Source: Paragorgia papillata (Eukaryota > Cnidaria > Anthozoa > Scleralcyonacea > Coralliidae). From it: DNA of 64,000 nt. Below the pieces are notes generated by a model that worked only from the letters and a program-made list of their open reading frames with translations, ran no database searches and was not told the DNA's origin. This document shows, in pieces, positions 24,101 through 30,189 of this stretch (position 1 is its first letter; each line of letters begins with the position of its first letter). The stretch is from positions 1,468,501-1,532,500 of the forward strand of contig JAWNZC010000012.1 in the NCBI GenBank assembly GCA_035771165.1, written 5' to 3'. A program made the translations under genes and the position numbers.

Positions 24101-27100
24101 GCAGTCTAAAGCACTCTAAAGCGCTCTAAAGCAGTCTAAAGCAGTCTAAAGCACTCTAAAGCAGTCTAAAGCAGTCTAAAGCAGTCTAAAGCACTCTAAA
24201 GCACTCTAAAGCAGTCTAAAGCACTCTAAAGCAGTCTAAAGCAGTCTAAAGCAGTCTAAAGCACTCTAAAGCACTCTAAAGCAGTCTAAAGCAGTCTAAA
24301 GCAGTCTAAAGCAGTCTAAAGCAGTCTAAAGCAGTCTAAAGCAGTCTAAAGCAGTCTAAAGCAGTCTAAAGCAGTCTAAAGCAGTCTAAAGCAGTCTAAA
24401 GCAGTCTAAAGCAGTCTAAAGAAGTCTAAAGCAGTCTAAATCACTCTAAAGCACTCTAAAGCACTCTAAAGCAGTCTAAAGCACTCTAAAGCACTCTAAA
24501 GCACTCTAAAGCAGTCTAATTCACTCTAAAGCAGTCTAAAGCAGTCTAAAGCAGTCTAAAGCAGTCTAAAGCAGTCTAAAGCAGTCTAAAGCAGTCTAAA
24601 GCAGTCTAAAGCAGTATAAAGCAGTATAAAGCACGCTAAAGCACTCTAAAGCACTCTAAAGCAGTCTAAAGCACTCTAAAGCAGTCTAAAGCAGTCTAAA
24701 GCACTCTAAATCAGTCTAAAGCACTCTAAAGCAGTCTAAAGCAGTCTAAAGCAGTCTAAAGCAGTCTAAAGCAGTCTAAAGCAGTCTAAAGCAGTCTAAT
24801 TCACTCTAAAGCAGTCTAAAGCACTCTAAAGCACTCTAAAGCGCTCTAAAGCAGTCTAAAGCACTCTAAAGCACTCTAAAGCACTCTAAAGCACTCTAAA
24901 GCACTCTAAAGCACTCTAAAGCACTCTAAAGCACTCTAAAGCACTCTAAAGCACTCTAAAGCACTCTAAAGCACTCTAAAGCACTCTAAAGCACTCTAAA
25001 GCACTCTAAAGCACTCTAAAGCAGTCTAAAGCATTCTAAAGCAGTCTAAAGCAGTCTAAAGCACTCTAAAGCACTCTAAAGCACTCTAAAGCAGCTAATT
25101 CACTCTAAAGCAGTCTAAAGCAGTCTAAAGCAGTCTAAAGCAGTCTAAAGCAGTCTAAAGCAGTATAAAGCACGCTAAAGCACGCTAAAGCACTCTAAAG
25201 TACTCTAAAGCACTCTAAAGCAGTCTAAAGCAGTCTAAAGCAGTCTAAAGCAGTCTAAAGCACTCTAAATCAGTCTAAAGCATTCTAAAGCAGTCTAAAG
25301 CAGTCTAAAGCAGTCTAAAGCACTCTAAATCAGTCTAAAGCACTCTAAAGCAGTCTAAAGCAGTCTAAAGCAGTCTAAAGCAGTCTAAAGCAGTCTAAAG
25401 CAGTCTAAAGCAGTGTAATTCACTTTAAAAGCAGTCTAAAGCACCTCTGAGGATATGATATGTCAGGACCTTATAATAGGCATACATGAAGTACCTACCG
25501 CTCCCCGTGTTCGAAGTTCGCTTTTTACGGAAAGCCGCCGCTCGACCAGACTTACTCTTACAGTCAAACCAGATGTTCTTCACCGCGCGACCTTGCAAGA
25601 TTGACAGCAACATTGCAATGTTGACTTGCTAACGATACACGGCGACTCCTTGGCAAGTTGATAAAAATTCGCATTAAATATCGAACTTCACATAACATGA
25701 AGTTTACTTAGAGTTAGTTGTTCTGGCTTTCAATAGAAATTCATATTATGTGAAGTTCGATATTTAAAATGCAAATATAGTATTTAGCAACTTGCTAAGT
25801 GCAATGTTGCTATCAACATTGCAATGTTGCTATCAATATTCTTCATTTCTTTATCTCTTATCATTTCTTTAGGAAAACATGTGATTAATCATTCTGCAAT
25901 TCCAAATTACGAACTGGATATAGACATATAGTCAAAGGATCAGTGGCGCAAAGCTGATAAGCTAGATGATTAAAAAAGACTGAAGGACGGGGGTGGGCAA
26001 TGCTTTAATAATTCGTTGCACGCCGGTTGCAGCGTTGCTGGAAAGCCCTGAATACTAATGAATACGTCAGCCAATCAGAATTTTGCGGTCGCTGAAATCC
26101 AAAAATATGGGTCTTTCGTGCAGGCGCTCCCTCTCCCTCCCCTCCCTCCCCACCCCCCCTGCCCCCACTCGCTCGCGACTCGTCGCCGCTGTCCCCCCCC
26201 CCCCCCACCCAACCCCAAGCACCGCTACGCAGGCTATGCACCAAGATGTTGCGAGACTTGGCGATTGCAGGCCATTTAGTGGTTTTCCAACTGCTATTTC
26301 ACATACAACACTTAAAGGTTTATTATTATTGTTACACGATGCAACTTCTCCTACAATTAATGCAATGTCGTACCCAGGGTGCGAGACAGGGTGCTGAAAA
26401 ATTGCAGTGTACACCCGAGGGACGAAAATCCAAAAATATTTCAAAAAATCTCCCCAAATCTAAAAAAATCCATAAAAATCGCTCAATCAGCTTACCTGTG
26501 CTCCAGGTTGCTGCATTAAAGCTAGTAAAGGTTTAACCACACCATATTCATTCAGAACTTTGTCTCTTAATTTTGGCCCATCACCTATTTAATGAGTGAG
26601 ACATAAAATTTACTTAATAGTACATTAACTTCAGACATGGCTATTAATAAATTAACCATATTTGAGTTGAAATTAAGACCATTCTTTGAAATAAATTACG
26701 AAAATTGTTTAAATAAATTATGAAGTATAATTTTAAAAATAATTTATGAAATATATATTTTAAAATAAACTACCAAATATAAATTTCAAAATAAATTATA
26801 GTCCGTTTCAGTTTGCTTTTGAAATCCGATACGTATAATTGAATTGAACATTCCGAACTTACGTTGCAATGTTCCGAACTACGTTGCTAGTAGATACAAA
26901 TTTAAGTTGGCAATTTGTTTCTACTTAACCAAGTATCTATTATTATATTCTATACAACAAATAATCTTCTTCTCTGTGATTTTACCAAAGGAATTCAATT
27001 CAAAGCTTATTAAATTTGAACTTCACGAAGAACTTCCGTACCAAGTTCCCAACCTTCTAACAAATGTTGACAAACGAATTTCAAAAGCAAGCTGAAACTG

Positions 27101-30100
27101 ACTATAATAAATTATAAAATATAAAACAAATTATGAAGTATAAATTTTAAAATAAATTATGAAATATTATATATATATTTTAAAATAAATTACTAAATAT
27201 GAATTTCAAAATATATTAATAAATTATAAAACAAATTATGAGATATAAATTTTAAAATAAAGTGCAAAAAAGATTTTAAAATCATTTATGAAGTATAGAA
27301 TTTAAAATAAATTACTAAATATAAATCTCAAAATAAATTATAAAATATAAATTTTAAAATAAATTATAAAATATAATATAATTTTAAAATAAACTGAAAA
27401 ATATAGATTTTGAAATAATTTATAAAAATATTTTATAAAACTTTTAAAGTAAATTACAATTTCAAAATAAATTATGAAATTATAAATTTTAAAATAAATT
27501 ATAATATATAAATTATTAAAGAAATTAAATATCGCCAAATTTTCAAAGCAAATGTTGTCATGTTTATAACTCATCTTTATACACAATTAAATCTTCGTCA
27601 AGTGAAGCTAAGAACTCCACAGTTCTTTTCCGATCGGCCATTTCGCTGACAAACCCCACAACGCGATGTTTTCACGAAGAAACAATGCCGTTTGGCCTTA
27701 GCAACTTCGCAGTTTCCACTTAGTTATAAAGTTAGATAATGTGTTGAATATATTCACCTGCAACATTACCAATAGCCCATACAGCCTGCTCACTAACTTT
27801 TGGATTTGGAGATGAAAGAAGTTCAACAAACGAAGATAGAGCCCCTGTAAAAAATGTTGAATATTTGAAATGGATAAAACAAATAAATTAATATATACAG
27901 TACTATATTGAATTCAATGATATATTGTCATTTGTAGAATCAGCTTGCTTTTGAAATCCGATACGTATAATTGAAATGAACATTCCAAACTTAGATACAA
28001 ATTTAAGTCGGCAATTTGTTTCTGCTTAACCATGCATATATAAGGTATACAGCTATGTGCCACTGTAATAATGGGGTATGGTTTTTGAGCTCTGGTGGAG
28101 TGGGATTAGGGTATACATTATATTGATTTTTTTAGTTTAGGTCTGGGATAGCTAACAATTTTTAGGTCTGGGGTACCCCTACCCAAAAATTGCCAAAGAG
28201 CTACCCCATAGGGTTCATAATTGATCCAATTGGCCACCATTACCTGCATTTACAACAATCCATGTTTGTTCGGATGTTCCAGATGCTATATTGGTCAAAG
28301 CCCAAGCTGCTTCAAACTGTATTTCAGGGCTAATAAAATTTAAAAAACCCCAACAACAACAGACAATTAATATAAAAAAAGAACAATAAAACGGCTTTTT
28401 TACCAATGATTTCAAGCAGAAAATTGTTTATAGGAAATTAATATTACCGTATATTTACCTATTTTGATACTTTAAGCATTTAACCAGCATAGGTACAAGT
28501 CCACACCTGGCAAATCATAAATACAATTAATTAGTATTGGTAGTTAGAATTTAAACCTAAATTCATTAATGTCCACCAGGAATATCAGTAAGTTAATGGT
28601 CTATTTGCAAAACTGCACGATGGATCAACCAATTAAATGACCAAATAGATTTTATTACTGCAGTACGTAATAATATTAATTTAAGTTGTAATGGCATATA
28701 TACTACATGATAAGTCTGACAAATTCGTTTCAATTATTTATTATTAATTAAAATATTTGTATATTATTAATGATATATATGGGCCATGTTTGTACAAGGT
28801 TGGAATTGATGCATGCTAATAAATACAAATAATATCTGAATTTTGGCTATATAATGATATAGTTTTGGAATTTATCAGACAGTAAACACTTACTGGATTA
28901 CATCATCAATAGGAGGATTTCTTTCTCTTGATAACATTTTCCTATTAAAAATCATTGAGTGATTGATACGGTGCGAGAGCAAATTAGCAGCTATAACCAC
29001 TGTACTGATGGAAATAATCGGATAGCGGTGCAGATGAAGGTGTATAAAATCAAGATCAATGTATATTGTGCATGGACCAGGGGAGTTAAGAGTTGTTGAG
29101 AATATGTATTCAATTTAAATTACATGCATTAATCTCATATTTTGTCCTTTCTGCTTCACTGTTTCTCTGAATAAAGTGAACTCTCTCTAAGGCAGACACT
29201 CTCAGGACAAAATTTGGTGTCCACCTTAGGAGTTTTATAGTAAATATAATGAATGAGTGACCAAGATTTAGCTGTCTGCCATAGAGAGGTGTCCTCCTTA
29301 GAAGGGTGTCCACTTTGAGAGAGTTGATATTACTAGTAAATATACCTAGTCGATTGAACAGCTGCAAAGATCTGATCTGGTGAGCTTTCTGTTGACAAGA
29401 TCTTATGGATAGTGCTAGTAGACATCAACTGAACCTAAAAACAGCAAAGTATAACTATATTGAGAAGCATGGTCATTCATTGCCAGGTGTAAGTTACATT
29501 TCTTCTAATTTGCATTTCAACTTATTTTATATCGATTTACTTTTACCTAGCACTTTTACATGAAAAACCGGTACAATTATATCAGAATAGTTATACCTAT
29601 CCACATTCATTCAAAAGTGGATGTGTATCTTCTGCTAATTCAATACCATACAAGAATTATAAATCGATTTCTTTTATATTATTCCTTACATTGTTCGCGT
29701 TATTGTCGTTTGCTTGTAACGGGTCGGCCTCGTTTAGTGAAACATTTCTTCGTTTCAAGATCTGATCATCTCTCTTAGACTGGCGTGAAAGAAAAACACA
29801 TAAGGACACGTTATTAAATATTTAAGACATACTGTATTACAGGTCGGATCGTGTACAGAACAACATTCTGAATGCAGACGAATTGAATGAAATGAATATG
29901 CAGGCGAATTTGTAGTGTACAAATACCTTTCTCAATTCAATGGTCACTTCATTTCGTCTTCTTCGCATTTCCTAAAGCAAAAAATCTACTATTATTTCAA
30001 TATTATCAAGGGGAAATTCAGCAAAAAACAAAGGACTCTCTGATCGCCATTGAACAGAAAATATTATCACTATGTCGCCAACAGCTTCGACTGTGTGTCT

Positions 30101-30189
30101 TGTCCAAAAGTACTCACGCATTCATCTTTGCCTTTATTCTTGAAGTTCTTTAATCGGTTCTGGCTATTTTCTTTCCCAATTGCAGGCAT
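24..30189 (-). CDS. KPNA2: Importin subunit alpha (karyopherin alpha, KPNA2-like), whole gene, 22 coding exons
   Basis: Nuclear import adaptor that binds basic nuclear localisation signals and links cargo to importin beta in the cytoplasm. Joining 22 exons in frame gives 533 residues, the usual family length. Seen: an N-terminal importin-beta-binding domain (about residues 10-55, with [15 protein letters not shown] and ILKRRNV), then ten ARM repeats. The NLS-binding Trp residues lie at about 140, 182, 227, 269, 353 and 395, with Asn (or Tyr after W269) four residues on, as in the family. The tail is acidic (EDDLAV) as in CAS-binding importins alpha. FKNKGKD and [11 protein letters not shown] resemble the alpha-1 (KPNA2) clade more than KPNA1 or KPNA3/4; a tree would settle this. 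All 21 introns are GT-AG. The start is the Met before PAIGKENSQ. It is transcribed away from SPAG17. Confidence 0.96.
339..625. mobile_element. MITE with 7-bp target duplication
   Basis: Terminal inverted repeats CATAGTTAATAGAAC / GTTCTATTAACTATG continue inward past GGTTTGGAAGCTC. Flanked by TTCATAC on both sides (332-338 and 626-632). A 7-bp duplication and CA termini suggest a P-like element (inference). A related fragment lies near 16737-16780. Confidence 0.8.
960..1245. mobile_element. Degenerate copy of the TTAA MITE family
   Basis: Starts at TTAAAGTG and carries the family's internal blocks (GATATTTCAGTTTGTTTGAT, TGACGTCACATGTGCATGA). The second arm is eroded (CATTTTAAGAGCTTCTTC, GACTCAATTTTCG). 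Compare 5491-5982 and 10013-10509. Confidence 0.6.
1928..2021. mobile_element. 94-bp perfect palindrome flanked by an 8-bp target duplication
   Basis: Two 47-bp arms starting TAGCCTGCGTGCAGACTCC meet at an ATATATAT centre with no spacer. Flanked by CTATTTCG on both sides (1920-1927, 2022-2029). A minimal foldback element. Its tips resemble those of the 9456-11478 element. Confidence 0.88.
2222..2313 (-). CDS. KPNA2: KPNA2 exon 21
   Basis: Encodes residues 470-500, [20 protein letters not shown] onward to YFQTE, the conserved C-terminal helix after ARM10. The donor is the weaker GTTTGT. Confidence 0.95.
2548..2714. mobile_element. Inverted-repeat MITE with a CGGCGGCCAT motif
   Basis: Arms read ATTCAAAAATGGCCGCCGAA, then TATAAATTAGCCCTTATGA, on both sides of a short loop. 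No clear target duplication seen. Confidence 0.65.
3085..3150. repeat. Short hairpins around GATGTATCTGTATACATC
   Basis: GAGGGATGTA / TACATCCCTC inverted repeat, followed by related GAGTATACGGACTC and ATCCCTGA blocks. Function unknown. Confidence 0.4.
3372..3728. mobile_element. 357-bp MITE, 7-bp target duplication GATTTAA
   Basis: Inverted ends CCACTGATCTCAAATAATAT / ATATTATTTGAGATCAGTGG, continuing into ACTCATTATACTGGATAGAG. Flanked by GATTTAA at 3365-3371 and 3729-3735. Near the arms both halves carry a GGCGGCCAT-type motif. Confidence 0.85.
4631..4688 (-). CDS. KPNA2: KPNA2 exon 20
   Basis: Encodes [20 protein letters not shown] (residues 451-470, the last codon shared with exon 21), equivalent to the family's LSIMIEECGG region of ARM10. 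Confidence 0.93.
5165..5206 (-). CDS. KPNA2: KPNA2 exon 19
   Basis: 42-bp exon encoding [14 protein letters not shown] (437-450), matching the VILDAISNIF helix of ARM10 in other importins alpha. Confidence 0.93.
5350..5433 (-). CDS. KPNA2: KPNA2 exon 18
   Basis: Encodes residues 409-436 ([12 protein letters not shown], then [15 protein letters not shown]). The GDSDDQCN stretch replaces the usual short CGII-type turn and makes this ARM9 loop about five residues longer than in vertebrate KPNA2. Confidence 0.92.
5491..5982. mobile_element. TTAA MITE family, copy B
   Basis: Two arms of about 200 bp read inward from TTAAAGTGC through AACACTTAAAATGACAAAGT, CCTTGCTTCGTTTTTGAGAT and GACGTCAC/GACGTAAAG-type motifs to AATGACTTATCGC, around a short loop. 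The right end is GCACTTAA. Confidence 0.8.
6028..6333 (+). pseudogene. RecQ-like helicase fragment
   Basis: The reading frame contains [13 protein letters not shown], then [18 protein letters not shown], which resembles motif 0/Walker A of RecQ-type SF2 helicases (usually PTGxGKS; here RTGYGKS). About 60 helicase-like residues are followed by unrelated sequence and a stop. Probably the remains of a transposon or retrocopy in the intron; too short to be a working helicase. Confidence 0.55.
6570..6732. mobile_element. Inverted-repeat MITE
   Basis: Arms ATCAACAACGAGTTTGAGTG, then CATCCAAACACGAGAA, are mirrored by TCGAGTGTTTGGATTC, then ATAAACGAGTTGTTGAT. Confidence 0.6.
7308..7379 (-). CDS. KPNA2: KPNA2 exon 17 (ARM8)
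   Basis: Encodes residues 385-408, [19 protein letters not shown] onward. It holds W395/N399 of the minor NLS-binding site. Confidence 0.95.
7690..7822. repeat. Inverted repeat around a poly-G tract
   Basis: GGTTGACAATGCATCATGG and CTATGATGCAGTGTCAACC flank an uninterrupted run of about 20 G after GAGAG. Probably a small MITE with an expanded homopolymer. Confidence 0.5.
8279..8329 (-). CDS. KPNA2: KPNA2 exon 16
   Basis: Encodes [17 protein letters not shown] (368-384), the first helices of ARM8. Confidence 0.95.
8418..8471 (-). CDS. KPNA2: KPNA2 exon 15 (ARM7)
   Basis: Encodes [18 protein letters not shown] (350-367) with W353/N357. Confidence 0.95.
8876..9153. mobile_element. hAT-type MITE with internal TAACTAGTTA satellite, 278 bp
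   Basis: Termini CAGTGCTGT / ACAGCACTG fit the hAT pattern, and an 8-bp duplication CTTAACCC flanks the element (8868-8875, 9154-9161). Inside are tandem palindromic units GTAACTAGTTAYAGTTAC. Same family as 13644-14197. Confidence 0.9.
9585..9825. repeat. Inverted repeat GGGATAATCCGTTTCA / CGGATTATCCCAGAG
   Basis: Arms with GGGAAACGAGAGACTCTGGG are separated by about 75 bp. The same arms recur at 55060-55430, so this is an interspersed MITE family. Confidence 0.6.
10013..10509. mobile_element. TTAA MITE family, copy C (nested)
   Basis: TTAA-AGGGCATATGAC at the left and GTCATATGCCCT-TTAA at the right. The 200-bp arms carry the family blocks, including TTTGATATGCAAAT and ACGTCACACGTGCATGATGA. 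Nested in the 9456-11478 element. Confidence 0.85.
10881..11366. mobile_element. Second TTAA-type MITE nested in the 2-kb element
   Basis: Arms AAAGTGCTTATATCACTTGT, then GGGGTTTTAACGTAATT, are mirrored by AACGTTAAAACCCCACAAGT, then GATATAAGCACTTTAA. Ends share AAGTGC with the main family but the body is different. Confidence 0.75.
11775..11846 (-). CDS. KPNA2: KPNA2 exon 14
   Basis: Encodes [20 protein letters not shown] and SLIK (326-349), the first part of ARM7. More diverged than its neighbours (human VVIDAGALAVFPSLLTNPK). Confidence 0.93.
12001..12128. mobile_element. Solo arm of the TTAA MITE family
   Basis: One arm only: AATATCTCGAC, then CAAAATATGTTACTTAATTT, then CAAGTGTTCTTTCAAACAGG. 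No partner arm nearby. Confidence 0.55.
12236..12577 (+). repeat. Direct duplication of a possibly coding 90-bp block
   Basis: The segment from GCGAAACCGAG to CGATGTTTTTGAATATTT occurs at 12241-12325 and again at 12478-12575. In both, a frame reads [13 protein letters not shown] or [14 protein letters not shown]. Possibly the 5' end of a transposase duplicated in the intron; I do not recognise the protein. Confidence 0.45.
13371..13427 (-). CDS. KPNA2: KPNA2 exon 13 (ARM6)
   Basis: Encodes [19 protein letters not shown] (307-325). The usual Arg replaces Trp in this repeat, followed by N315. Confidence 0.95.
13524..13592 (-). CDS. KPNA2: KPNA2 exon 12
   Basis: Encodes [20 protein letters not shown] and NIL (284-306), helices leading into ARM6. 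Confidence 0.94.
13644..14197. mobile_element. hAT-type MITE with expanded TAACTAGTTA satellite, 554 bp
   Basis: CAGTGCTGTAAAAGTTA ... CTCACAGCACTG, flanked by an exact 8-bp duplication GTTTCCGC (13636-13643, 14198-14205). It holds two clusters of GTAACTAGTTAC-type units around a unique segment shared with 8876-9153. Confidence 0.92.
14532..14718. mobile_element. Inverted-repeat MITE
   Basis: Ends GCCGTCTGTTGCGAAGTTCG / CGAACTTCGCAACACACGGC. Inner arms TGACAAATTATGAATTATCC / GGATAATTTGTCAATC. Confidence 0.7.
14757..14915. repeat. Inverted repeat with TTCGTTTTCAACTAC arms
   Basis: GAAGTTCGTTGCACAGTTTG is mirrored by CAAACTG-type sequence at the right end, and CATTTGATTGGCTGCTTGG by CATGCAATCAAATGAGTAGT. 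A degenerate MITE next to exon 11. Confidence 0.5.
14957..15064 (-). CDS. KPNA2: KPNA2 exon 11 (ARM5)
   Basis: Encodes [20 protein letters not shown], then [16 protein letters not shown] (248-283), with W269/Y273. The TDGPN turn is typical of KPNA1/KPNA2 types. Confidence 0.96.
15592..15902. mobile_element. Inverted-repeat element enclosing a conserved 25-codon frame
   Basis: TIRs CACACGTTTCACGCGGGAAC / GTTTCCCGTGTGAAACGTGTG. Inner arms GTTGCTAAGCGGAAACTG and CCAAGGCCAAACGGCATTGT are mirrored on the right. The loop holds the MADRKRT frame described separately. Confidence 0.75.
15704..15781 (+). pseudogene. Short transposon-borne frame [18 protein letters not shown], copy 1
   Basis: ATG to TAA, 25 codons: [18 protein letters not shown] then IVYKDDL. 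An almost identical frame (ending KDEL) lies at 27564-27641 on the other strand. Probably the first coding segment of the parent transposase kept inside a deleted element; product unrecognised. Confidence 0.5.
15955..16082. repeat. Repeat with TTTATCAGATCTAAAACACTCG arms
   Basis: ATCAGATCTAAAAACACTCG and CGTGGTTTTAAATCTGAT form an inverted repeat. Related blocks occur at 54180-54240 and 54530-54660. It ends about 40 bp short of exon 10. Confidence 0.55.
16122..16208 (-). CDS. KPNA2: KPNA2 exon 10 (ARM4)
   Basis: Encodes [20 protein letters not shown], then PPPFSAVQQ (219-247), with W227/N231. It follows the 10.3-kb intron that holds the giant array element. Acceptor TGTTTAG, donor GTGGGT. 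Confidence 0.96.
17465..17700. repeat. Two adjacent foldback repeats
   Basis: The first pairs TATACTACCGAAACAGGG with CCCTGTTTCGGCAGTATA. The second pairs ACACGGTGGCGAGAAGATAT, then GGATTTTATGTTC, with GAACATAAAATCC, then ATATCTTTGAGCAACCGTGT, around GACAATATCTCACGAGTGAG. Foldback transposon remnants. Confidence 0.65.
18541..18640. repeat. Left arm of an inverted repeat; empty-site paralog of the giant element
   Basis: The reverse complement matches 19187-19263 continued at 25500-25520. In this uninterrupted arm GCTCCC is followed directly by TGTGCTTCGAA, showing the target before insertion. Confidence 0.8.
18757..18977. repeat. Inverted repeat with TGTGTTCCGCAAGTAGC arms
   Basis: GTGTTCCGCAAGTAGCCAGG at the left and CCTAGCTACTTGCGGAACAC at the right. 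It sits between the arms of the larger repeat. Confidence 0.55.
19187..19263. repeat. Right arm of the host inverted repeat, split by the giant element
   Basis: GCCACAGTCCCCCGCGCGTC through CCAAGATGGGCTCCCC, then the insertion. The arm resumes after 25506 as GTGTTCGAAGTTCG. Confidence 0.75.
19322..21358. repeat. Left array, about 200 copies of GACTGCTTTA
   Basis: Variants GAGTGCTTTA, GCGTGCTTTA and GAGTGAATTA are interspersed in register. An 11-bp variant (GACTGCATTTA) recurs at 19641, 20022, 20353 and 21024, with a related GACTGCATTA at 20684, giving a higher-order period of about 331-381 bp. Confidence 0.97.
21386..21697 (+). other. Open frame in the element core, coding status unknown
   Basis: A 103-codon frame without a recognisable motif lies upstream of the CXC-like exon, on the same strand. 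It could be part of an upstream exon of the same element gene or chance. Confidence 0.25.
21895..22334 (+). CDS. Terminal exon with CXC-like Cys motif inside the giant element
   Basis: After a possible acceptor (CTAAG) the frame reads [18 protein letters not shown], a C-x3-C-x-C-x2-C-x3-C cluster like the end of tesmin/TSO1-type CXC zinc modules, which also occur in some DNA transposases. A basic stretch [15 protein letters not shown] follows, then a helical-looking C-terminus ending LLLNN and TAA. AATAAA overlaps the stop. No ATG opens this frame, so it needs upstream exons. Read as the 3' end of a transposase-like gene; the function is inferred only from the Cys motif and context. Confidence 0.5.
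22334..22339 (+). promoter_or_regulatory. AATAAA polyadenylation signal overlapping the stop codon
   Basis: AATAAA begins at the last base of the TAA stop of the CXC-like exon, just before the right array. It supports a compact transposon gene end. Confidence 0.5.
22365..25445. repeat. Right array, about 300 inverted copies of the 10-bp unit
   Basis: TAAAGCAGTC units with variants TAAAGCACTC, TAAAGCACGC and TAATTCACTC, the complements of the left-arm variants. Long homogeneous runs (for example 22510-22740 and 23690-23910) alternate with mixed blocks. Confidence 0.97.
25665..25800. repeat. Inverted repeat TAAATATCGAACTTCACATAA
   Basis: Arms TTAAATATCGAACTTCACAT and ATGTGAAGTTCGATATTTAA lie 50 bp apart; outer halves GGCAAGTTGATAAA and TTAGCAACTTGC are partly paired. 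Confidence 0.6.
26120..26215. repeat. C-rich low-complexity stretch
   Basis: CCCTCCC-type runs and a poly-C tract. They open several spurious frames on both strands. Confidence 0.7.
26496..26584 (-). CDS. KPNA2: KPNA2 exon 9
   Basis: Encodes [20 protein letters not shown], then [10 protein letters not shown] (residues 189-218), the end of ARM3 and start of ARM4. The next intron is the 10.3-kb one. Confidence 0.95.
26685..27520. repeat. AT-rich minisatellite, split by a MITE
   Basis: Irregular 25-32 bp units such as TTTTAAAATAAATTATGAAA lie on both sides of the element at 26801-27102. Confidence 0.8.
26801..27102. mobile_element. MITE inserted in the AT minisatellite
   Basis: Inverted ends GTCCGTTTCAGTTTGCTTTT / AAAAGCAAGCTGAAACTGAC with TATA on both sides. 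A partial copy of the left half (GCTTTTGAAATCCGATACGT) lies at 27942-28032. TA-type target suggested. Confidence 0.7.
27536..27735 (-). mobile_element. Partial second copy of the MADRKRT-bearing element
   Basis: The reverse complement aligns with 15640-15830: AGCGAAATGGCCGATCGGAA, GGCCAAACGGCATTGTTTC. It contains the 25-codon frame at 27564-27641. Confidence 0.7.
27564..27641 (-). pseudogene. Short transposon-borne frame [18 protein letters not shown], copy 2
   Basis: 25 codons ending IVYKDEL and TAA. Differs from the 15704 copy by few bases, including one Asp/Glu change. Confidence 0.5.
27758..27844 (-). CDS. KPNA2: KPNA2 exon 8 (ARM3)
   Basis: Encodes [20 protein letters not shown], then [10 protein letters not shown] (160-189), with W182/N186 of the major NLS site. 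Confidence 0.96.
28244..28329 (-). CDS. KPNA2: KPNA2 exon 7 (ARM2)
   Basis: Encodes [20 protein letters not shown], then [10 protein letters not shown] (131-160), with W140/N144 of the major NLS site. Confidence 0.96.
28459..28506 (-). CDS. KPNA2: KPNA2 exon 6
   Basis: Encodes [16 protein letters not shown] (about 115-130), joining ARM1 and ARM2 helices. Confidence 0.94.
28894..28941 (-). CDS. KPNA2: KPNA2 exon 5
   Basis: Encodes [17 protein letters not shown] (about 99-115), equivalent to RKLLSREKQPPIDNII of vertebrate KPNA2. Confidence 0.95.
29172..29330. mobile_element. Inverted-repeat MITE with CTCTCTAAGG ends
   Basis: AACTCTCTCTAAGGCAGACA near the left and GTGTCCACTTTGAGAGAGTT at the right, with internal GGTGTCC repeats. 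Confidence 0.55.
29346..29434 (-). CDS. KPNA2: KPNA2 exon 4
   Basis: Encodes [20 protein letters not shown], then QIFAAVQST (70-98), the linker and first ARM1 helix. Confidence 0.92.
29690..29779 (-). CDS. KPNA2: KPNA2 exon 3 (IBB second half)
   Basis: Encodes [20 protein letters not shown], then [10 protein letters not shown] (40-69). KRRNV is the conserved IBB end. Confidence 0.95.
29927..29971 (-). CDS. KPNA2: KPNA2 exon 2 (IBB core)
   Basis: Encodes [15 protein letters not shown] (25-39), the hallmark importin-beta-binding basic helix. Confidence 0.96.
30118..30189 (-). CDS. KPNA2: KPNA2 exon 1 (start)
   Basis: Encodes [20 protein letters not shown], then KDEC (1-24). The Met is followed directly by the FKNKGKD motif seen in KPNA2 proteins. 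Donor GTGAGT. Confidence 0.94.

Larger units (their letters stand above)
19264..25499. mobile_element. 6.2-kb transposon with tandem-array terminal inverted repeats
   Basis: Termini GGGTTGCTACTTCATG (left) and, reversed, GGTAGGTACTTCATG (right) start a near-identical 45-bp inverted repeat (TATTATAAGGTCCTGACATA). Each side then enters an array of a 10-bp unit in opposite orientation, leaving a core of about 1 kb. GCTCCCC is duplicated at 19257-19263 and 25500-25506. The core carries one coding-like terminal exon. It looks like a decayed or non-autonomous cut-and-paste element in a KPNA2 intron. The superfamily is not assigned; 7-bp duplications occur in P-like and Dada-like groups. Confidence 0.88.

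Noticed and set aside
19322..25445. CRISPR-like regular repeats
   Set aside because: 10-bp head-to-tail units without spacers, in a eukaryotic intron and inverted across a core; not a CRISPR array.
16122..26496. Loss of the importin ARM4 exon by the giant insertion
   Set aside because: I first failed to find it, then located it at 16122-16208 with good splice sites and the expected [12 protein letters not shown], so the gene is intact.
26005..26536. Several overlapping frames of 70-125 codons
   Set aside because: Proline/glycine-rich frames generated by a C-rich tract on both strands, between exons 9 and 10 of KPNA2; no family resemblance.
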